64,000 bases of DNA, taken from Prorocentrum cordatum. Its lineage: Eukaryota; Sar; Dinophyceae; Prorocentrales; Prorocentraceae. Each line of letters begins with the position of its first letter. The first letter of the stretch is position 1. The notes under the pieces are model-generated. The model worked only from the letters and a program-made list of their open reading frames with translations. It had not been told where the DNA came from and did no database searches. Shown piece after piece: positions 55,378 to 64,000 of this stretch. Position numbers and translations under genes: made by a program. The stretch lies in assembly GCA_963575745.1 (NCBI GenBank), contig CAUYUJ010016294.1:363657-427656 (forward strand). Direction: 5' to 3'.

Positions 55378-58300
55378 ATGAGCTCCTACTGTGGCCAAGC
55401 CTCCTACCTGGGCGAGGGTCAAGCTGACCTTCACCGTGCGGGGCGTGCAAACCCCAGCTCCACCGATGGAGACGGGCCAGGTCGCTCCATACACCTCGTC
55501 AGCCTTAACATCACCAGTCTCGCAGCGAACTGGCCAACCATCACCGCCCTTGGTGTCGACACAACGCCGCAGTCATAGCACTGCAGGAGACCCGACATGC
55601 CAAGCCGACTAGGCAAGCCATCGCTACCAGCGCCGCCAATCCACTCCACGGAGGATACCACGCCAGTCTTGGACCTGACCTAGATCTGGCGCGAGCCCAG
55701 CGCAGAGCTGCCCACGGCGGCACAGACCACACCGTTGAGGGCAACACTGGCGCCTCGGGAGGGGTCGCCATCCTCTCTAAGGATGCCATTGTCGACTCCA
55801 CTGTCGACGACAATGCGCCCTGTATCTCCGCCCTCAAGGCCAAGAAAAGATGGCACGAGGTCTTTCTCCCGCTCTGCACTCAACACCGCCGCAGGCGGCG
55901 ACGAAACAACCACGGGCCCGCGGGGATCTACCTAGCGAGCCTCTACGGGATTGCTGGAGGAGACAGCACAGCTCTTTTTCGGCTCGCTGACTGCGCCGCC
56001 GCTAGGGTCGGCTCAGCCCCCTATTTCATCTGCATGGACGCCAAGACGAACATCGATGACAATCCACACCTTCTGCACATGTTGCAGCACGGATGGTTCA
56101 ACGTCGCTGAGGGCACACCAGACCACACCATGCACACATACGGCAATATCCCTGACTGGGACCGCGTCACCAAGTGCCCCCGCACTTCGCGCATCGACTA
56201 TATCATTGCCAACCAAGCGGCGCGATCCCTTGTCACCGACGTCTGTTACCTTCGCGACTTGCCTGCGAAGTCTCACGTTGGCCTGCAGGTCACGCTTGAC
56301 CTCAGTCGCCTCGACCATACGGCCCGACGTCTTCTTGCCCCCACGCCCTATCCGCCCGACGATGGAGCTCATGAGGGTCACGAGCTGCAGGCACTAGGGA
56401 CCCTCATCGCTGAGCGATATCAGGACCGCATGGAGCAGGCCGACACACGAGACGACGTGGAGCGCATGTTCGCCCCGGCTAACGAGGCCAGTCATGAGTA
56501 CCATCTCACCCGTCTGCGCGACCTGCCACCTCCACCGTCCGACCACCCAAAAAAGAAGCCCCCCACCATGCACGGGCTCACGCCCACGTTCGAAGATCGA
56601 CCAGTTGTCCCCCGCGCCTTCCCCACCTACGGAGCTTCCACGATACACATGAACCGACTGCGCAAGCTCCATCGGCAACTCTTCGAGCTCCGTTTCATCG
56701 GACAGCACCATCATTTGGATTGCCGTGCCATCCCGCCGTACCTCGCGCAGCGCATCGACTGCACGTGGGCCGCGGCCCGCCTCTTATGCCACAAGCTGCG
56801 CCCCACGGTTCTCCTAGACTTCCCCGAGGCCTGGTCCCCCGACGAGCCAGTGCCGCACCGAGAGCACCTTGACGTTTTGATCCAACACCTCGACTTGGAG
56901 CTGGCGCGACGCGCGAACCGTGCCAAAGCTGAACGCATCAGGATATGGGCTGAGGGCGTCCGTGAGCCAAGCGGGCGAAAGGCGGCCATATACGCACGGG
57001 CTGCTGACAGCTCGCCCACGGCGTATCTCCGCACGCCCACCACTCCTGACGATACGCAACTCCACTGCGACACCAACGCCTTTAAACCTGACGAAGCTAG
57101 CACGGACGACAGCGACGCTGACACCGAAGCTGGCGGCTTCAGCCCCAGCGACGGTAGTTCGCCCGACACGGACAGCGACGAAGACCACACTCGAGAACCA
57201 CCACCTGCGCAAGTCCCCGACATCCTCCCTGCCAACGCCATTGTTGCTAACACCAAGGACATGCTGAAGCTCATGGTCGACACCTGGGAGCCCATCTTGG
57301 GCATGTACCGTGCACGTGCGGGACATGACGCCGAAGCCATGCCGACGTGGGCCGACTTCTACGACGAGTACCGACAGGAGCTGCCTACGCCATCACCAGC
57401 TACCCCTTTCCACCTCACCGACGACCAACTCATCCACTTCATTCGCACCCGTTCAACGCGCCGCGCGGGGGGACTGGACGGCTGGACTACTAAGGAGGCA
57501 AAGGAGCTTCCCGACGACATTCTTCGCCTCTTCGCCAGCGTCCTACGAGCTATGCAACGCACTGGCACCATCCCAGAACCCCTCCTCCACGTGCCAAACC
57601 CGTGCCTCCGAAAAGGCCGAGGCGAACTCCCAACGGACCAACGACTTCTCTCGGTGCTTTCCGTTTGGATGTATGCGTGGAAGCGCCAGCTTACCGCAGC
57701 CTCACGGACTGGCGGAAAGGATGGACCCACGCCACGAGTTTTGGCGCTGTCCCCAAAGCTACCATTGGGGACGTCAGCACCTCTCTTGCCCTGCGCATCG
57801 AACACGCCAGGGCCTTACTCCTTCCCTTAGCTGGGGCTGCCCTGGACCGACAGAAGTGTTTCGACTACCTCATCACGGACATCTGCCTTAACCTTGCGCT
57901 TCACGCGGGGTGTCCCCAAGACATCGTTACTGTCCGCAGAAACTTCTACAGTCGCCACAAACGCTACATCCGCATGAACGGTGCGTACTCTAAGGAACTG
58001 GCCAGGACAAACGGCCACCTCCAGGGAAGCTCTTGGTCCCTGGACGATATTAAGCTGCTCATGTGTGTTTGGACCAAGAGACAGCACCGATACGTTCCGC
58101 GATCACTCAGCACTACCTTTGTTGACGACAGCAACTCCACTACCCACACCGCGCCCGAGTTGCAGAAATCTCTTGATGAAACCGCCAAGTTTGATCGATT
58201 TTCTGGTCAACGCATTCATCCTGGAAAAGTGGCGGGGTGGGCGCTTACTGACGAGCTTCACACCGCCGTTACCCAGCTCACCTTGGCGGAACGGCCCTTA

Positions 58301-61207
58301 CGCGTGGTCGACTCCTTTAAGCTCGTCGGAAGTTACATCAACGCCGATGCAGCGCCGGCTCCAGCCGCGCTTAACCTCACGGCCACCGCCGACGCTCGTG
58401 TTCGCAGGGCGACTAGCCGCCTGCCGCGCATTGGCAAGCTCCCATCACCGATGCGTATTAAGGCGCGGCACGCCCGCTCCCTTGCTGCCAGCGTCTGTAC
58501 CACGGGCACTGACATTCAAGCCCCATCAGACCCCGTCAAAACTGCCTACAACCATGCCCTTAAGGCGGCTATCCGCCCCAAGGGAAACAGGTGGGTCGAG
58601 TTTTGGACTCTCATGGCCGTGTGCGTCCCAGGACACGCCCTGGAGATTGACGCCACTATGCAGCGTGAAGTCTTCCTGTGTCTGCGGCGACAGGTCAACC
58701 GCGACGCCACTCTTTGCGGTCTCGTCAGGGATCTCCAACACCATGTCCAGACCCTTTTCGGGGGAGGACCTGTTGGACGACTTGTCCAGACGCTTCAGCA
58801 GCTCCGTTGGACTTGGCCCACATTTGGCACCATGTACGACGACTGGGGCTGTCAGATCAGTTGGCTGAACCTTCCCCAAAACGCCTTCCTTCACATGCTG
58901 CGCGCCTCGCAACGCAGAGCCTTTCTGAGAAAAATCAAGCCACGGCGGCATGACCTTGGACACCTAGCTTCGGTCAGACAGGGCCTCGACCTTTTCGCCA
59001 GCACGTGGCTCGCCCGCACGAAAGGAGCAGCCAAATGCAACGCATGGCAGCTGGCGCTCCTCCTCAACTACCTGTCGGGCGGGGACCACACCCAACAGCG
59101 ACGATCTCGATCAAACACGTCCGCTGACCCCAGTCCCATCTGCCGTTACTGCGACGAGGAAGAGGAAACTCAGGAGCACACTGTTCGCGACTGCAAGTGC
59201 TGGGCCCGAGAAAGAGTCCCTCTTACCACCCTCATCAGTGACGAGCAGTGGGCCCGTCTTCCACCGCACACAAGACATTGCGGGCTCTTCGATGAAGACC
59301 CAGCCCTCCTCGATCTGCAGGCCGACCTCGCGAGGGACCCGCTACCTCAGCCCATCCCGCGGCCCCCACCTGAGGGAGATCCTGCGGCTTCAGCCCAGGA
59401 CTCCTACACCACCTACCTTGACCACGACACTGGTTGGACATGGGTCTACGCTGCCACGGACGGTGCATGCACCAACCAAGCCATCCCATTGCTATCAAGA
59501 GCGGGCTACGGCGTCTACTACGGCATCGACCACCGCATGAACTACAGTGCACGCGTTCACGGCATCACGCAGAACGCACAGCTTGCGGAGACCCTCGCCA
59601 TTGTCCACCTCACGGCATGTGCCGAACGGCCCGTACACGTCTTCGTGGACAACCAGGCGGTGGTTGACGGTCTCCAAAGGATCATCGACGGACACTCACC
59701 ACCGCAGGGCACGCACGGGGAGCTCTGGGAAAAGATCCACCGATGCGTCATGGCCAAGCCCAACATGTTCCGCGTCGAGAAAATCGCAAGCCACCAGGGC
59801 GACATGGGAATCGACCTCGGGCTCATCGGGCCCATCGCGGAGGAGTTCAATCGTCAGGCTGACGCCCTCGCCACAGCGGCGGCACGTACTCATAACCTTC
59901 CAGACGACATCGTCGAAGCTGCAAAATCACGACATCGCCAAGCGACCGTGCTTCATGGAGTCGCTGTCGCCATCTACGAGCGTAGACATCGTACACTCCC
60001 CCTCCCACACCGCAGGGCTGGGTTCACAGCTGCGGAACTAAACAAAATGGAACCAAATCCCCTGCTGTCTGACCAGGCACCACCCGCGGCTGGACCAGAC
60101 ATCCCACAAGACCCCGACGAGCTCTGGGCCGAGGCCCAACGGGTGTTATTCGACGAACAGGAGGACGACCCGTTCGGCTTTGGTGGAGACCTGGACTTCC
60201 TGGGCGACGGGCCAGCCAGCGCCAACCCTGCCCCGTCGGGTACCCGCACGGCGCCCCCGACTCCGCCATTGAGTGCGGCAGCGCACCCACACGACAACGC
60301 CGTTCCTTTTCAAGACGCTGATGAGCAGGACGATGACCTTTTCAGCTTCGGTGGGGGATCGGACGCTTTGGACGACGGACCAGCCAGCGAAAACCCCGCC
60401 CCGTCGGGAAACCTCTCGACCCCTACTGCGACTCCGTCCCCTAGAGCGATAACGCCCACATACGATGACATCGGCCACCGCCAGGACGCCGACCATGACC
60501 TGGGCGACCCCCGAGGACTGAGTGGCATTGAGGACGCACCGCCGATACCACACGCTGCCGACCATGCCGCCCCACCGAGACGCCAACCTTCTACGCGACC
60601 GACCTCAGCGGCCTTACACGGCATCACGACTGGTCCCACCGCGCAAACCACTCCGCCTCCACACCGCCGTCAGCCCGCGGGGGCGGCTTCAGCCCCCCCG
60701 CAGGGTACTAAACCAGACAGGCCCTCGTGCCCCATCCACGCTTCCTTCGTTGCTGAGCGAGAGGAAACGGCTCCCCTGACCTCTCGGGGCGCGGCCCTAG
60801 CGGCTCCAGCCCTGGGGTCGCGCCGGCCCCTCCAGTCACCCTTCAAGGGTGACGGACGTCAGCGTACAGGGTCCCGCACTACGCTAGTCCACCATTTGGA
60901 CAGGCGTACCGAGGACCTCGCCTCTGTCTCGAAGCCCTCGGCTGCTGGCACTGAGCAGCCACCCCTCACCGACCGCGAAACCGAGCTGTCACAGGCTATG
61001 GCTGCCCTCCAGCAGAGGTGCTTAGCTCTCGCCGCGGACCTCGCCGCTGCCCAAGCTCGTCAAGGTCCTCTACTCCAGCGCCTCCACAGCGCTGGGCGAG
61101 CCTTCGCCGAGCTGCTCACGACCTCGCCCGATGGTGTCGTGCCGTCACTCAACATCCAAGCTTTGTTGTCATCGTTCCGCGGCGCTCCACCTGGTGCCCC
61201 GCGCTAA
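55378..61207 (+). pseudogene. Retrotransposon ORF2 (EN-RT-CCHC-RNase H), two frameshifts
   Basis: ATG at 55378 precedes IHLVSLNITSLAANW, the first endonuclease strand. One base appears lost near 55560. In the next frame the AP-endonuclease continues: IALQETRH, GGVAILSK, ICMDAKTN, SRIDYIIAN, KSHVGL. A second frame change near 57680 splits the reverse transcriptase. RT motifs are LDRQKCFDYL (motif A), GHLQGSSWS (B) and TTFVDD (C, catalytic DD). A CCHC finger follows (C-x2-C-x8-H-x4-C at about 59140-59195), then RNase H with ATDGAC, AQLAETLAI, VFVDNQAVVDG and FNRQADALA, a complete D-E-D-D set. About 400 residues follow RNase H: an acidic region with two DDxFxFGG-type repeats and a C-terminal coiled coil (about LTDRETELSQAMAALQQR). 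The extra C-terminal part is unusual for LINEs. Confidence 0.85.
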
Positions 61208-61577
61208 TCTCCTCCTTTTCTGCCTGCCCGTGTGTACGTGTGGCTCCACGTCCACGGTGTCAGGGCGTGGGGGCGGGGGGTGCCCCGTCACTGCGCGCCG
61301 CTTAGCGGCCAAGCGCCCAACTGGCGGTCCGCCAAGCCGCCTAGCCACGTGCCAGCACGTCGCCTTTCTTGTTGGGGCCTTTTTCCTCACGCGGTCTGAC
61401 AGGTGAGATCATCATCGTCTGTCCGCCGTCTGTAGCGTCTGTCGCACTGCGCCGGGGGATGGGTTTTTTGTTGCCCGCCCTCGTATCTAAAGGCTGCACC
61501 GCCGCAAATAGTGCATGCGAGTTGTCGCACCGCAGTGCGCCTCGCGGACGGACCCTGGTCCGCCTACTTGTCCGATC
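61208..61577 (+). other. Retrotransposon 3' untranslated region
   Basis: From the ORF2 stop to the CT tract. It has a GGGCGTGGGGGCGGGG run and two compact hairpins near 61297-61340 that could be the reverse transcriptase recognition structure by analogy with other LINEs. Confidence 0.6.
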
Positions 61578-62745
<1,168 letters not shown>

Positions 62746-63012
62746 CTGGCTTCTGACGGAGTCTGGGTTAGGTGAGCCTGAGTGTGGGCGAGTCTGAGTA
62801 TGGGTACGTCTGTGTGTGCCTGACTCTGAAGAAATGAATCTGAGTGTGAGTGAGCTTGTGTATGAGTGAGTCTGGGTGCGAGTCTGAATCCCAATGGTGC
62901 CCCTGGCAGTGTCTGGCGACTGAGAGGCCCGGGTCGACTCCTCTTTGGGAAGCCAAAATGCTGCCCCTGGCAGCGTTTGGTGACTATGAAGCCCCTGGTG
63001 GACCCCCCCCTG
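62746..63012. other. GAGTCTG-type repeats and satellite entry
   Basis: TGAGTCTGAGTNTGGG units at 62760-62890 lead into degenerate copies of the satellite half-unit CCCCTGGCAGYGTTTGGTGAC. No gene. Confidence 0.6.
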
Positions 63013-63660
63013 GGGCTCCCAAATGATGCCCCTGGCAGCGTTTTGTGACCATGAGGCTCTCAAGAGATACATGTTGGGGACGCCAAACGGCAATTCTAGC
63101 TGAGGCGTCCCACCAAAATCGGCGCGAACGGGCTCGTGAGATCAGCCAGGGTGGCTCCCCCTTGGGGCTCCCAAATGATGCCCCTGGCAGCGTTTTGTGA
63201 CCATGAGGCTCTCAAGAGAGACATGTTGGGGAGGCCAAACGGCAATTCTAGCTGAGACGTCCCACCAAAATCGGCGCGAACGGGCTCGTGAGATCAGCCA
63301 GGGTGGCTCCCCCTTGGGGCTCCCAAATGATGCCCCTGGCAGCGTTTTGTGACCATGAGGCTCTCAAGAGAGACATGTTGGGGAGACCAAACGGCAATTT
63401 TAGCTGAGACGTCCCACCAAAATCGGCGCGAACGGGCTCGTGAGATCAGCCAGGGTGGCTCCCCCTTGGGGCTCCCAAATGATGCCCCTGGCAGCGTTTT
63501 GTGACCATGAGGCTCTCAAGAGAGACATGTTGGGGAGGCCAAACGGCAATTTTAGCTGAGACGTCCCACCAAAATCGGCGCGAACGGGCTCGTGAGATCA
63601 GCCAGGGTGGCTCCCCCTTGGGGCTCCCAAATGATGCCCCTGGCAGCGTTTTGTGATCAT
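63013..63660. repeat. 152-bp tandem satellite
   Basis: GGGGCTCCCAAATGATGCCC starts near 63013, 63163, 63315, 63467 and 63619. Units are more than 95% alike by eye, with single changes such as AATTCTAGC/AATTTTAGC. Confidence 0.9.
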
Positions 63661-64000
63661 GAGAGAGTGTGAGTGTGAGTGAATGTGACTGTGAGTGAGT
63701 CTGAGTGAGAGTGAGTCTCATCTTATCTTATCGAGTCCTATCTTATCTTACCTTTATTACCCTCTATCTTATCTTATCTTGAAATCTCTTATCTTGTCTT
63801 AGCTTATCTTATATCAATTCATCTTATCGCATCATATCTTGTCTTATCTTATTACTCCATAGGCTGTCTTATCTTATCTATTATCCTACCTTGTCATATA
63901 TCTTATCTTACCTTATCATATCTTGTACTATCTTATCTTATATTGTAGTATCTTATCTTGTCTTGTCTTATCTGGTGATTATCATTGGGAGGAGGGAGGC
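63661..64000. repeat. GTGAGT repeats and TCTTA pentanucleotide repeat
   Basis: GTGAGTGTGAGT units (63664-63715) are followed by TCTTATCTTATC repeats to near the window end. No gene. Confidence 0.9.

Larger units (their letters stand above)
52073..61577 (+). mobile_element. Non-LTR retrotransposon in a CT microsatellite
   Basis: About 9.5 kb of complex sequence bounded on both sides by CT repeats in the same strand orientation. It contains an ORF1 with a Cys-rich segment and an ORF2 with AP-endonuclease, reverse transcriptase, CCHC finger and RNase H, the order of LINE elements that keep RNase H. No LTRs and no poly(A) tail are seen. The 3' tail carries hairpins CCGCTTAGCGG and TGGCG-GTC-CGCCA (about 61297-61340). 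Two frameshifts in ORF2 mean this copy is probably inactive. Clade assignment needs a tree. Confidence 0.9.

Overview
The window looks like nuclear DNA of a dinoflagellate. The evidence is indirect but points one way. Genes are split by introns whose 3' sites mostly read AG|G, and at least one intron has a GC donor. TTTAGGG/TTAGGG-type repeats are scattered inside the sequence. Two sites resemble the dinoflagellate spliced leader (consensus DCCGTAGCCATTTTGGCTCAAG), which is the mark of retroposed mRNAs. Several predicted proteins resemble families I associate with dinoflagellate genomes. Low-complexity and satellite DNA makes up a large part of the window. No bacterial operon, rRNA, tRNA, CRISPR array or organelle gene was recognised. 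Species cannot be given.

Layout. 1-3.6 kb: GC-rich tandem repeats (a ~306-bp unit, then a GGGAGCGCYT decamer array), telomere-like DNA and one dispersed subtelomere-like unit. 3.8-16.9 kb: genes all on the minus strand. They are a frameshifted Lys/Pro/Ala-rich protein, an unknown 197-aa protein, a broken transposase-like gene, an acidic-headed exon, a P-loop plus CX5R (RapZ-C-terminal-like) protein, and two unknown proteins, one with a clear GT-AG intron. 17.1-19.4 kb: divergent strand switch filled with decamer arrays, TCGCGA palindromes and a GAT microsatellite. 19.4-43.1 kb: genes all on the plus strand with many short exons and large pyrimidine-rich or minisatellite introns. They include a methyltransferase-like family member (25.1-27.0 kb), Lys-rich multi-exon genes (27.9-30.0 and 32.1-39.4 kb) and a second transposase-like gene (40.1-43.1 kb). 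43.5-51.6 kb: GAT microsatellite, then six consecutive copies of a 1.0-1.8-kb unit carrying interstitial telomere-like repeats. 51.6-62.7 kb: a ~9.5-kb non-LTR retrotransposon (ORF1; ORF2 with AP-endonuclease, reverse transcriptase, CCHC finger and RNase H) sitting inside a (CT)n microsatellite. 62.7-64.0 kb: a 152-bp satellite and a TCTTA pentanucleotide repeat.

The genes do not form a recognisable pathway. Most resemble expanded or mobile families, and the architecture (unidirectional blocks, mRNA retroposition, foldback elements in introns and between genes) is the main story. The least explained structures are six co-oriented hairpins inside the retrotransposon ORFs whose outer stems differ in sequence yet remain paired, a shared GACGTTTG/CAAACGTC foldback family across the window, and two inverted copies of one minisatellite element, one of them inside a well-supported intron.
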